A program made the translations under genes and the position numbers. The notes under the pieces were generated by a model. The model was not told where the DNA came from, did no database searches, and was given only the letters and a program-made list of their open reading frames with translations. A DNA stretch of 64,000 nucleotides from an uncultured Bacilli bacterium (lineage in GTDB: Bacteria > Bacillota_I > Bacilli_A > RF39 > UBA660): the NCBI GenBank assembly GCA_934085595.1, contig CAKOHK010000004.1, positions 1 to 64,000 on the forward strand. The letters run 5' to 3'. Positions 33,479 through 41,920 of this stretch are shown piece after piece (within the stretch, counting starts at the first letter, position 1; each line of letters starts with the position of its first letter).

Positions 33479-34855
33479 TTATTTTTTTATTTCAAAATAG
33501 AATGTAGTTCCTTCTTTACTACTTTGTATGCCATAATTATAGCCATATTCCTCAAATATATTTTTAACTATTGCTAGTCCTAGTCCTGTACCATAAACGT
33601 TTCTTTTATGATTTTTATCATTATGATAGTATTTGTTCCATACATATTTTATTTCTTCTTTTTTAATACCTTTTCCTGTATCTTTTATTTCTATTCTATA
33701 ATTTTTTTTATTTTCTATTAAATTAACAATTACTTTTTTATCCTCTCCTGTATAGTTAACTGCATTATTTATTAAGTTATATATTACCTGTTCTATTCTT
33801 TTTTCATCTGCTTTTACAATTGCTTTTTCACATCCGTTATAAATAATGTTATAGTTTTCTTTTTTAATTAGAATGTCGTATCTATTAATTATATTTTTAA
33901 TTAATTCATTTAAGTCAAAGTTTGCTATTTCTCTTTTTACTACTTTTGATTGTAATTTTGATAATTCTAAAATGTCATTTACTAATTTTGTTAATCTATC
34001 TGTTTCTTCAATTATTATATTTAAATTATTATCTTTTTGTTCTTTTGTTTGTCCTTCTAAGTCTTTTGTCATTTCTGCGTATGCTTTTATCATTGTCAAT
34101 GGAGTTTTTAGATCATGTCCTACATTTGCCATTAAGTCTCTTCTTAATTCATCTGTTTTTACAAGTTCATTTTTTGCTCTTTCTAATGTGTTTGATAATT
34201 CATTTATTTCATATATTTTACTATCATTCTGAAATGTTATATTAAAGTTACCATTTTCCATTTTTTTAGCTGATGATGTTATTTTCGCTATTGGTTTTGT
34301 TATCATGTATGATATAAAATATCCTACTATAATAGATAGTGTTAATATAAGAATTATAATGTAAGAATATTGACTTTTTAATAACTTAATAGATGAGTCT
34401 AATGGTTCGATTGATGTACTTAGGAAAATATATGTATTATTGTTTATTTTTAATGATTTTATTATAGCTTTATTATTATATTTAGTGTTTGTTATCATTA
34501 GTGTTGTATTTGTTTTATTTGAGTTTATTAAATTATTTATATATTTTCTTTGTAATTCTTTATCGCTTATTGAACATCCTATATTATAACTATCAGATAT
34601 TACTTCTAATTCATTGTTTAAATATACTGAAATACAAAATCCGTTTTCATGTGCTATTGTTTCTAAGTCTTCTATACTTATTTCATCACTTTTTAATATG
34701 GTTGATGATACTTTTTCTATTTGATTTGTTTTATATTGTTTATAAAATGTATTTAATAGTAATATTTGTACTATAAACAATGCCAAAATAATGAAGCATG
34801 AGAAACATACTTCACTAATCCATACTATATATTTTAATTTATTAAACTTCTTCAA
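33479..34855 (-). CDS. membrane sensor histidine kinase
   Basis: A 458-residue kinase. It has membrane helices at about 9-31 and 160-182 around an extracytoplasmic sensor of ~125 residues, a HAMP segment, HisKA with the phospho-acceptor GHDLKTPLTMIKAYAEM, and an HATPase_c domain (LINNAVNYTGEDKK; GTGLGLAIVKNIF). It starts with TTG at 34855, inside the end of its response regulator gene, with GGATTAGG eight bases upstream, so translation is coupled. Its signal is unknown. Confidence 0.93.
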   Translation of the reverse strand: MKKFNKLKYIVWISEVCFSCFIILALFIVQILLLNTFYKQYKTNQIEKVSSTILKSDEISIEDLETIAHENGFCISVYLNNELEVISDSYNIGCSISDKELQRKYINNLINSNKTNTTLMITNTKYNNKAIIKSLKINNNTYIFLSTSIEPLDSSIKLLKSQYSYIIILILTLSIIVGYFISYMITKPIAKITSSAKKMENGNFNITFQNDSKIYEINELSNTLERAKNELVKTDELRRDLMANVGHDLKTPLTMIKAYAEMTKDLEGQTKEQKDNNLNIIIEETDRLTKLVNDILELSKLQSKVVKREIANFDLNELIKNIINRYDILIKKENYNIIYNGCEKAIVKADEKRIEQVIYNLINNAVNYTGEDKKVIVNLIENKKNYRIEIKDTGKGIKKEEIKYVWNKYYHNDKNHKRNVYGTGLGLAIVKNIFEEYGYNYGIQSSKEGTTFYFEIKK

Positions 34856-35501
34856 ACTTATAACCTAATCCTCTCACTGTTTTAATTAAATACCTATATT
34901 TACCTAAATTATTTCTTAACATTTTTATGTGTGTATCTATTGTTCTATCATTTCCATAATAATCATAATTCCATATTTTGTTTAGAAGTTGTTCTCTAGA
35001 TAATGCTATTTTTTTATTTTTTATAAAGTATGTCAATAAATCATATTCTTTTGGTGTTAAATCTATTTCTTTATCGTCTATGTATACTGAATGTGCTTTG
35101 TAATCTATTTTTAAAGTTTTATATTCATATGTGTCTTTACTATCTTGATTACATCTATTTAAAATTGCTTTTATTCTTGCCATTAATTCTTTTGGACTGA
35201 ATGGTTTTGTCATATAGTCATCGATTCCCAAATCAAAACCTTGAAGTTTATCATATTCTTCATTTCTTGCTGATAGAATTATTGTTGGTTTGTTATATTT
35301 TTCTTTTATTATTTTATATGCTGTTAAACCATCCATTTTAGGCATCATTATATCTAATATTATTATGTCAGCTTTTTCTGCTTTTACTATTGCTTCGTTT
35401 CCATTACTGGCTTCCATAACTTCATAATTATTACTAACGCAATATTCTTTTATTACATCTCTAATTAATTTTTCATCATCTACTATTAATACTTTTATCA
35501 T
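34842..35501 (-). CDS. OmpR-family response regulator
   Basis: A 219-residue regulator. The receiver domain has the acidic pair DDE, phospho-acceptor Asp in IIILDIMMPKMDG and the conserved KPFSPKELMARI. A winged-helix domain follows, with EIDLTPKEYDLLTYF and RTIDTHIKMLRNNLG and the C-terminal TVRGLGYKFEEV. The ATG at 35501 is preferred; an in-frame GTG four codons upstream overlaps the GAGGTG site. It forms an operon with the kinase, which overlaps it by 14 bp. Confidence 0.94.
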   Translation of the reverse strand: MIKVLIVDDEKLIRDVIKEYCVSNNYEVMEASNGNEAIVKAEKADIIILDIMMPKMDGLTAYKIIKEKYNKPTIILSARNEEYDKLQGFDLGIDDYMTKPFSPKELMARIKAILNRCNQDSKDTYEYKTLKIDYKAHSVYIDDKEIDLTPKEYDLLTYFIKNKKIALSREQLLNKIWNYDYYGNDRTIDTHIKMLRNNLGKYRYLIKTVRGLGYKFEEV

Positions 35502-35556
35502 ATAACATGTCACCTCTCTGATAATAATATTACTTATTTGTGTAATGAATGTGAAA

Positions 35557-36312
35557 TTATTTACTAAAATTGTACCATTTACTGCAGTTAAAGCCTTCGC
35601 ATTTAAATATTTCTTTTGTTATATTACCATTTTCTACTTTATATAATAGTGGATATTCCATATTAAATGAATCTAAATTATCTAATTTATTAAGTATTTG
35701 TTTGTTTTTATTTTCATCTGATACGTCTATATAATATATATTTTCGTTTTGAGTCATCATTTTTTCAATAACATTTAGTATTAAAGTACATTCTATATTT
35801 ACGCATTCATTTCCCATTAATATTATTATATTTTTATGTCCTTTATCGTTTAATATTTCTTCCAATTTATTGTAATCTGTCTTAATTATTTCTTTTGCTT
35901 GTTTGTTCTTTTCACTATATTCACTTATAGTTAATTCGTAATATTTTTGAAACTCATTATTTAAACTTGTTTGTGCATCTGTATAAAAATCCATTTCTTT
36001 TTTATCTATTTTAACATTCAAATAATTATCTGTGTATTTTAATATATTTATTTCTATTCCACAATCTAGTATTATTTTTTTATTTCTACTATTGTAGTGG
36101 TATTTATTACATTTTGAATTATTATTACTTATATTTAATTCTATATTTTTATTTATATATAATTTATTATAATTTCCTGTTTTTATGTCATAGTTATACC
36201 AAGTTTTATTTTTGATTTTACTATCCATTGGTACATTCAAAATAAAGTATATTCCGATTATTAATGATACACCTATTAAAATACAAATAATTTTTTCTAT
36301 CTTATTATTCAT
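35557..36312 (-). CDS. membrane-anchored protein with possible thioredoxin-like domain
   Basis: No firm family. The 251-residue protein has an N-terminal helix (7-26), a beta-rich middle and a C-terminal ~100 residues (NIIILMGNECVNIECTLILNVIEKMMTQNENIYYIDVSDENKNKQ...PLLYKVENGNI). The latter reads like a thioredoxin fold with a CX4C pair (ECVNIEC) in place of CXXC. The start at 36312 has no ribosome site, but a -10 box lies six bases upstream, so the mRNA may be leaderless. It is located between rpmE and the two-component system. Confidence 0.5.
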   Translation of the reverse strand: MNNKIEKIICILIGVSLIIGIYFILNVPMDSKIKNKTWYNYDIKTGNYNKLYINKNIELNISNNNSKCNKYHYNSRNKKIILDCGIEINILKYTDNYLNVKIDKKEMDFYTDAQTSLNNEFQKYYELTISEYSEKNKQAKEIIKTDYNKLEEILNDKGHKNIIILMGNECVNIECTLILNVIEKMMTQNENIYYIDVSDENKNKQILNKLDNLDSFNMEYPLLYKVENGNITKEIFKCEGFNCSKWYNFSK

Positions 36313-36318
36313 GGTTAT

Positions 36319-36347
36319 ATTTTATCAAATATTAATAAATTATACAA
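36319..36347 (-). promoter_or_regulatory. promoter abutting a start codon (leaderless candidate)
   Basis: TTGTAT (36342-36347) and TAAAAT (36319-36324) are 17 bp apart, and the -10 ends six bases before the ATG at 36312. No SD exists. Confidence 0.45.
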
Positions 36348-36355
36348 TTGAATAA

Positions 36356-36619
36356 TTATTTTTTTGTGTTGTTATAATAATCAAATTCACTTATTTCTTT
36401 TGCTATTTGCTCTAAGTCTTCATCATAATCTTCGTCTAGTTCTTGGTCTATTAAGTATAATAATTCTTTTGATGTTTTGCAAGATGTATAATCTATTTTA
36501 AACATATTTAAAATAGATATTTGGTAATCACTTAAATATAATTTATCTGTTATCTTTTTATGCATATATTTTTGATCTACTAAATCACTTATATCTATTT
36601 GGGCATTATCTATTTTCAT
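36356..36619 (-). CDS. small acidic conserved-looking protein of unknown function
   Basis: An 87-residue protein starting MKIDNAQIDISDLVDQKYMHKKI. An acidic helical C-terminus follows (LYLIDQELDEDYDEDLEQIAKEISEFDYY). No signal, membrane helix or catalytic motif is visible. The clear AAGGAGAAATA site and even composition support a real gene. It follows rpmE after 28 bp, past the rpmE terminator. Function unknown. Confidence 0.6.
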   Translation of the reverse strand: MKIDNAQIDISDLVDQKYMHKKITDKLYLSDYQISILNMFKIDYTSCKTSKELLYLIDQELDEDYDEDLEQIAKEISEFDYYNNTKK

Positions 36620-36630
36620 TATTTCTCCTT

Positions 36631-36660
36631 AAAAAATAAGAACCACATTAATCTGTGATT
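36631..36660 (-). terminator. terminator after rpmE
   Basis: A 7-bp stem with one G-U pair (AATCACA/TGTGGTT) is followed on the minus strand by CTTATTTTTT. It overlaps the rpmE stop. Confidence 0.65.
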
Positions 36661-36845
36661 CCATATTTATCTTTGAATTTTTGTACATTTCCTGTTTTAG
36701 TAGTTTTAAACTTACCTGTGTAGAATGAATGACACTTTGGACAAGTTTCTAGTTGGATTTCATCTTTTGTTGATTTTACTTCGAATTCGTTTCCACAAGC
36801 ACATTTAACTTTACAAACTTTTTGTGCTGGATGTATGTTTTTCAT
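36648..36845 (-). CDS. rpmE: 50S ribosomal protein L31 (zinc-binding type)
   Basis: A 65-residue bL31: KNIHPAQKVCKVKCACGNEFEV...LETCPKCHSFYTGKFK. It has four cysteines of the zinc-containing form. The ATG at 36845 has GAAGGAGGAAA before it; the in-frame codons upstream lie in the leader. A promoter and hairpin leader precede it. Confidence 0.96.
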   Translation of the reverse strand: MKNIHPAQKVCKVKCACGNEFEVKSTKDEIQLETCPKCHSFYTGKFKTTKTGNVQKFKDKYGITD

Positions 36846-36930
36846 AAATATTTCCTCCTTCGCCATGACAATAGTTAGTCATAGAAATTACTTCATTTGG
36901 TATTATACACACTTTATATAATAAAATCAA
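36846..36930 (-). promoter_or_regulatory. rpmE promoter and leader hairpin
   Basis: TTGATT (36925-36930) and TATAAT (36902-36907) are 17 bp apart. The leader has an ATGAC/GTCAT hairpin just upstream of the ribosome site, suggestive of an L31-type autoregulatory leader. No consensus was tested. Confidence 0.55.
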
Positions 36931-36967
36931 CCTTTTTTTGGTACCTTTTTTAAATATTTACATTAAA

Positions 36968-37651
36968 TTAGTTATTTTTTATATAATCATTAATAATTAT
37001 ATTCAGTTCATTTTGTATTTTATTATATCCTTCTAGTGATGGATAATTTGTTTTCTGTGATGGTAGGTAATATGATTTTTCATTCAATATTTTATTTAAA
37101 TTAATATATGTCGTTATTTTATAATTATAGTATTTATCTATGTATTTTGTTATTTCTTCATTATTATTAGTACAATAAGGGGATAAGACTATTACTTTAT
37201 TTGTACCTGTTATGTATATTTGGTCAATTATTTTTGTTGTTTTTTCAAATGTGTTGTCTAGATACTCTTTATATATTCTATTATTTTTATTACATTTATT
37301 TAAAGATTTATTTGTATTTGCATTTAATATTATTATATTATTTTGTTTTATGATATTTTTAATATTTGTATATTCTCCTTTGTAATATATTTTTTTATCA
37401 AAATATATCATATTATAGATTTCGTCGTATGTTAGTTTTGGTTTATTTATTGTTGTTATATTATAATTATTATTTCTTTTTAAATAATATACATAACTAT
37501 TGTTTATGTTTCCAAATGGTGTTACTCCTAGTGATAATTCATCTCCTATTACTAGAATGTTAATATTTTGTTTATACTCTTTTTTATATATTATGATTGT
37601 TATTATTATGGCCATTAAAAAAATAACTAGTATTTTTAATATTCTTTTCAT
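36968..37651 (-). CDS. SGNH/GDSL-like membrane-anchored protein, active site incomplete
   Basis: A 227-residue protein with an N-terminal helix (5-22) and then an exported domain. The strand ILVIGDELSLGVTPFG resembles block I of SGNH hydrolases, although GDS is written GDELS. A middle ILNANTNKS and a late TNYPSLEGYNKIQNEL follow, where the catalytic Asp/His block would be expected; the His is missing. It may be an inactive or divergent esterase. The ribosome site is weak. It follows murA after 8 bp. Confidence 0.5.
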   Translation of the reverse strand: MKRILKILVIFLMAIIITIIIYKKEYKQNINILVIGDELSLGVTPFGNINNSYVYYLKRNNNYNITTINKPKLTYDEIYNMIYFDKKIYYKGEYTNIKNIIKQNNIIILNANTNKSLNKCNKNNRIYKEYLDNTFEKTTKIIDQIYITGTNKVIVLSPYCTNNNEEITKYIDKYYNYKITTYINLNKILNEKSYYLPSQKTNYPSLEGYNKIQNELNIIINDYIKNN

Positions 37652-37659
37652 ATTAAATA

Positions 37660-38913
37660 TTACTCAGTTATTTTTATTTTAGCACCTATTTTTTGCAATT
37701 TGTTTACGATATCTCCATATCCTCTTAAAATATATTCACAATTGTTTATAGTTGTTGTTCCTGTAGCTATTAATCCTGCTACCATTAAGGATGCTCCTCC
37801 ACGTAAGTCTGTTGCGTTCACTTCTGTACCTTTTAGTTTTGTAGGACCTATTATTTCTAATTTGTGATTGCTTAATATTCTAGTTGTAGCGCCCATTAGA
37901 TTAAGATATTCTGTATTCTTAAATCTATTTTCATAAATCGTTTCTTCAATTTCACTTCTACCTATACTCTGTGTTAATAATGTAGTCATTGGCTGCTGCA
38001 AGTCTGTTGCAAATCCTGGATATGTTTGTGTAGTAATTTTTGTATTTTTTATATTATTGCTTTTGTTAATTATAATGTAGTCTTCTCCACACTCATATTT
38101 TATTCCGATTTCTTTTAATTTATTTAATAATGCTTCTACATGTTTTAAGATTACTCCTGATATTTTAAGCTTTTTTCCTAATAATGCTCCGATTATAATG
38201 TAAGTTCCAGCTTCTATTCTATCTGGAAATACATCGATTACCCCGTTTGATAATTCATTTGTTCCATCAATTTCAATCGTAGATGTTCCGGCTCCTCTAA
38301 TATTTGCTCCTAAGTTAATTAAAAATGATGCTACATTTGTTATTTCTGGCTCTCTAGCTGCATTTTCTATAATCGTTGTGCCTTTTGCTCCTATTGCTGC
38401 CATCATTATATTAATTGTTGCTCCTACACTTGGAAAATCAAAATATATCCTTGTGCCTTTTAATTCTTTTGCTGTAATAATGTATCTATTTTTAATTTTT
38501 TCTACATTTGCTCCTAGTGCTTCAAAACCTTTAATATGAATATCTATTGGTCTTGCTCCTATATTACATCCACCTGGGAATGAAATCTCTACTCTTTTGT
38601 TTTTTGCAAGTAATGCTCCCATAAAGTAATATGATGCTCTCATTTGTACACTTAATTCTTCTGGTATTGGAACATTTTTTACATTGCTTGAATCAATATA
38701 GATAGCACCTTTTTCATGTTTAACTTTGCAATTTAATAATTCGAGTATCTTTATTAAATATTCAATATCTGAGATTTCTGGTACATTATAAATTACACTC
38801 TTATCTTTAGATAATAATGCTGCTGGTAACAAAGCAACTGCACTATTCTTAGCGCCACTTATTCTTACTTCACCGCTTAATTCATTATTTCCTTCAATAA
38901 TCATCTTTGACAT
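37660..38913 (-). CDS. murA: UDP-N-acetylglucosamine 1-carboxyvinyltransferase
   Basis: This enzyme makes the first committed step of peptidoglycan synthesis, transferring enolpyruvate from PEP to UDP-GlcNAc in the cytoplasm. The 417-residue protein has the start GNNELSGEVRISGAKNSAVALL and the PEP/fosfomycin-reactive Cys in FPGGCNIGARPIDIH. VNATDLRGGASLMVAGL is near the end. Whether it is the MurAA or MurAB paralogue cannot be told. It lies downstream of spoIIR, as in parts of the Bacillus prfA-prmC-spoIIR-murA region. Confidence 0.97.
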   Translation of the reverse strand: MSKMIIEGNNELSGEVRISGAKNSAVALLPAALLSKDKSVIYNVPEISDIEYLIKILELLNCKVKHEKGAIYIDSSNVKNVPIPEELSVQMRASYYFMGALLAKNKRVEISFPGGCNIGARPIDIHIKGFEALGANVEKIKNRYIITAKELKGTRIYFDFPSVGATINIMMAAIGAKGTTIIENAAREPEITNVASFLINLGANIRGAGTSTIEIDGTNELSNGVIDVFPDRIEAGTYIIIGALLGKKLKISGVILKHVEALLNKLKEIGIKYECGEDYIIINKSNNIKNTKITTQTYPGFATDLQQPMTTLLTQSIGRSEIEETIYENRFKNTEYLNLMGATTRILSNHKLEIIGPTKLKGTEVNATDLRGGASLMVAGLIATGTTTINNCEYILRGYGDIVNKLQKIGAKIKITE

Positions 38914-38982
38914 AGTACACCTCTTACTAATAATATACTATGTTTTTATATCTTATTCAATGAATTATACTTTTTATTTACA

Positions 38983-39489
38983 TTAAAAATATTTTTTAAT
39001 TATTTCCATTACTTTTGATTTATATTTTATTTTATCTATGTTTTCATCTATTAAACATAATGGTGGATATAATACACACCAATAATTATTTCCTTTTGAT
39101 TCTCCTATTTCTATAACTAAAGATTCATATTTTCCTGCTTTATATTTTATTCCTTTATATTCTTTTTCTGGAAAATCATTTAGCCCATATTTAATTTTAA
39201 AATCTTTATCATATTCATTTTCACTATATAATGTTTTAACTGAATTTGATATATTATCTATATTATTAATTATAGATTTTCTTGTATCATTTATGTTGTC
39301 TTTACTTATATTTTGAATAATATTAGATATTTCTTTTACTGTTTTCTCCTTCATGTTTAAATCATACTTACTATTGCTACTAGAAATTACTCTAAATCTT
39401 ATTGATTCTTCTGGTATAATATAATTTTCTTTACTAAATATTGATACTATTACAAATATTGATATTAAATATATAATTATTTTTTTCAT
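38983..39489 (-). CDS. spoIIR: SpoIIR-like sporulation signalling protein
   Basis: SpoIIR is exported from the forespore and triggers SpoIIGA to activate pro-sigma-E. The 168-residue protein has a signal-like N-terminus (2-17), the family start IRFRVISSSNSKYDLNMKEKTVKEI, and a C-terminal GNYWCVLYPPLCLID block typical of SpoIIR. The family is about 200 residues, so it is slightly short. Its position after prfA-prmC supports the call. Its AAAGGTGG site lies inside the hairpin that follows prmC. Confidence 0.85.
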   Translation of the reverse strand: MKKIIIYLISIFVIVSIFSKENYIIPEESIRFRVISSSNSKYDLNMKEKTVKEISNIIQNISKDNINDTRKSIINNIDNISNSVKTLYSENEYDKDFKIKYGLNDFPEKEYKGIKYKAGKYESLVIEIGESKGNNYWCVLYPPLCLIDENIDKIKYKSKVMEIIKKYF

Positions 39490-39490
39490 T

Positions 39491-39528
39491 TAAAAATAAC
39501 CACCTTTCATATAAGTATTGGTTATTTT
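39491..39528 (-). terminator. terminator after prmC that also masks the spoIIR ribosome site
   Basis: A 9-bp stem AAAATAACC/GGTTATTTT (arms 39520-39528, 39493-39501) is followed by a T tract. The spoIIR SD sits at the loop/3' arm, one bp before the T tract. Confidence 0.6.
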
Positions 39529-39537
39529 ATTTTGTTT

Positions 39538-40275
39538 TTATTCATTAATTATAAAAATATATCTATCTTTTCCAGAATAGTCTTTTTCAGTTATAATTTT
39601 AGCTTTTGGATATTGGTTTCTTGCTAGTGATGTTATGTAATCTGATTGTTCATATCCTATTTCAAATGCTATTACAAACTTTTTATTTAGGTTGTTTTTA
39701 CTTTCTTTTATTATTTTTTCATAGAACTCAAGTCCATTATTGTCTGCAAATAATGCTAGGTGTGGCTCATAGTCATATACTGTTTTCATTATTTGTTCAT
39801 TTTTACTTATATAAGGTGGATTGCTTATTATAATATCATATTTTTTATTGTTATTTTTTAGCAAGTCATCTTCTAATAAGTTTATTTCTACTTTGTTTTC
39901 TTCTATATTCTTTTTAGCTATTTCCAATGCTTTTTTAGAAATGTCTGATGCATCGATGGTACAGTTTATATTTTTCTTAACAGCTATCGCTATTGCTCCT
40001 GAACCTGTGCATAAATCTAAAACTTTTGGATTTTCAAATAGTTCTTTTGCATATTTAAGTAGTTTTTCTACCAATAATTCTGTTTCAAATCTTGGTATCA
40101 ATACATTTTTATTTACATATATCTTGTAGCCATAGAAGTTTACGTATCCTATTAAATATTGAATTGGATATCCTTTTTTTAATAGTTCATAATCTTTTTC
40201 TATATCATTAGATACTTTTATTAATTCTTTAGATTCTGTAGATGAGAATCCAAGTTTTGTAAGTTTATCTAGCAT
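39538..40275 (-). CDS. prmC: peptide chain release factor N5-glutamine methyltransferase
   Basis: PrmC methylates the GGQ glutamine of release factors with SAM. The 245-residue protein has a short N-terminal helical domain, a PIQYLIGYVNFYGYKIYV segment, SAM motif LDLCTGSGAIAIA and the substrate-binding NPPY in IIISNPPYIS. It overlaps prfA by 11 bp, and its substrate is encoded by that gene. Confidence 0.96.
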   Translation of the reverse strand: MLDKLTKLGFSSTESKELIKVSNDIEKDYELLKKGYPIQYLIGYVNFYGYKIYVNKNVLIPRFETELLVEKLLKYAKELFENPKVLDLCTGSGAIAIAVKKNINCTIDASDISKKALEIAKKNIEENKVEINLLEDDLLKNNNKKYDIIISNPPYISKNEQIMKTVYDYEPHLALFADNNGLEFYEKIIKESKNNLNKKFVIAFEIGYEQSDYITSLARNQYPKAKIITEKDYSGKDRYIFIINE

Positions 40276-41329
40276 TTTCTTCTTCCATTTTTATTCTTTC
40301 ATCTTCAGTTATTAAAGCATTTATTAAATCGTCTAGATTTCCTTCCATTATTTTATCTAAATGCATTACTGTATAATTAATTCTATGATCTGTAACTCTA
40401 TTTTGTGGATAATTATATGTTCTTATTTTTTCAGATCTATCTCCAGTACCTATTTTGCTTTTTCTTTCGTTACCAAGTGCTTCTTCTTGCTGTCTAACTT
40501 TTAAATCATATAGTCTTGTTTTTAATATTTGCATCGCTCTTTCTTTATTTTTAATTTGGCTTCTTTCTACTTGGCAATAAACAACTATATTTGTAGGTAT
40601 ATGTGTCACTCTAACTGCTGAATCAGTTGTATTTACACATTGTCCTCCAGCTCCACTACTTCTAGTAATATCTATTCTTATATCACTATCTTTTATTTCT
40701 ACATCTACTTCTTCTGCTTCTGGCATAACTAATACTGTTGCTGTTGATGTATGTATTCTTCCTGCTGTTTCAGTTTCTGGTACTCTTTGTACTCTATGTA
40801 CTCCGCTTTCATATTTTAATTTTGAATATACACTTTCACCACTTAGCAAAAACTCTATAGTTGAATATCCTCCGCTTTCTCCTTGCATTTCATATGTTGT
40901 TTCTAATTTCCAGCCTTGTTTTTCTGCATATTTTGCATACATTCTAAACAAATCACCTGCGAAGATATTTCCTTCATCTCCACCAGCAGCTCCTCTTATT
41001 TCCATAACAACATTTTTTTCATCATTTGGATCTTTAGGTAATAGTAATCTTTTTAATTTTTCTTCAGTTTTTTCTTTTTCTATAGTTAGATTTTCTATTT
41101 CTTCTTCAGCAAATTCTCTCATTTCTGGGTCTTTTGACATTTCTTTTGCTGCTTCAATATCTTCTTCTATACTTATTAATTTTTTATATTCTTTTATTGG
41201 TTCTTCTAAACTATTTTTTTCTTTAGATATTACTTTCATTTTATTATAATCACTATATACTTCAGGCTTTAATAATTCTTCACTTAAGTGATCATATCTT
41301 TTGATCATTATTTCTAATCTTTCTTTCAT
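40265..41329 (-). CDS. prfA: peptide chain release factor 1
   Basis: RF1 terminates translation at UAA and UAG. The 354-residue protein has the codon-reading PxT motif as PET (RVPETETAGRIHTS) and the catalytic GGQ in RSSGAGGQCVNTTDSA. The ATG at 41329 is chosen because AAAGGAG lies just before it; the frame stays open further upstream but lacks a ribosome site. It heads the prfA-prmC(-spoIIR-murA) cluster. Confidence 0.97.
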   Translation of the reverse strand: MKERLEIMIKRYDHLSEELLKPEVYSDYNKMKVISKEKNSLEEPIKEYKKLISIEEDIEAAKEMSKDPEMREFAEEEIENLTIEKEKTEEKLKRLLLPKDPNDEKNVVMEIRGAAGGDEGNIFAGDLFRMYAKYAEKQGWKLETTYEMQGESGGYSTIEFLLSGESVYSKLKYESGVHRVQRVPETETAGRIHTSTATVLVMPEAEEVDVEIKDSDIRIDITRSSGAGGQCVNTTDSAVRVTHIPTNIVVYCQVERSQIKNKERAMQILKTRLYDLKVRQQEEALGNERKSKIGTGDRSEKIRTYNYPQNRVTDHRINYTVMHLDKIMEGNLDDLINALITEDERIKMEEENAR

Positions 41330-41364
41330 TTTTTCTCCTTTATAATATTTTAAAAAAACCAACT

Positions 41365-41802
41365 CTATAAATCTGATTCTTCATCATAGTTTTCATCAAC
41401 TATAACTAAATCTTTTAAATCATCTTCTCCTTTATCATCATCTGCATCATCTATGTCATCATAGTAATTTTCTTCATCCGTTTCAGGCATAGATTCTTCC
41501 ACTATAGGTTCATCTTCGCTATCATCTTCTATATCATCTATATTAATTTCAGCTTTATGATTTTCTCTTAAATCCCAGTAGCCTTTATCTAGTTGTATAA
41601 ATCTTTTTTCAGTAGCTAATAATGCAAAAAAATCACCTATCTGATCCTCAAACACTCTATCATTTAATTTTAATTCATCACATATTATCTTAAATATTTG
41701 ATTTATTTTCATTTTTTTACCTTTTTCTTTTAGTATTGCATAAGCTAAATCATCAAAAGGCATTGTTTCTATTTCTTCTTTACTTAATGTTTTAAAATTC
41801 AT
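41365..41802 (-). CDS. rpoE: RNA polymerase delta subunit
   Basis: A 145-residue delta subunit. The folded N-terminal HARE-HTH domain spans about 1-85 (MPFDDLAYAILKEKGKKMKINQIFKIICDEL...KRFIQLDKGYWDLREN). A disordered, extremely acidic Asp/Glu tail follows. In Bacillus it helps recycle RNA polymerase and sharpen promoter selectivity. It lies 35 bp upstream of prfA. Confidence 0.93.
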   Translation of the reverse strand: MNFKTLSKEEIETMPFDDLAYAILKEKGKKMKINQIFKIICDELKLNDRVFEDQIGDFFALLATEKRFIQLDKGYWDLRENHKAEINIDDIEDDSEDEPIVEESMPETDEENYYDDIDDADDDKGEDDLKDLVIVDENYDEESDL

Positions 41803-41920
41803 TTTTATTATCTCCTTTTATATTGTCCCCTCTTATCCATTAAAATTATACTTATTTTTTATATAAAATCAAGTATTTTTTTAATATTTATATTACATAA
41901 TAATAAATAGGTTAATGATT

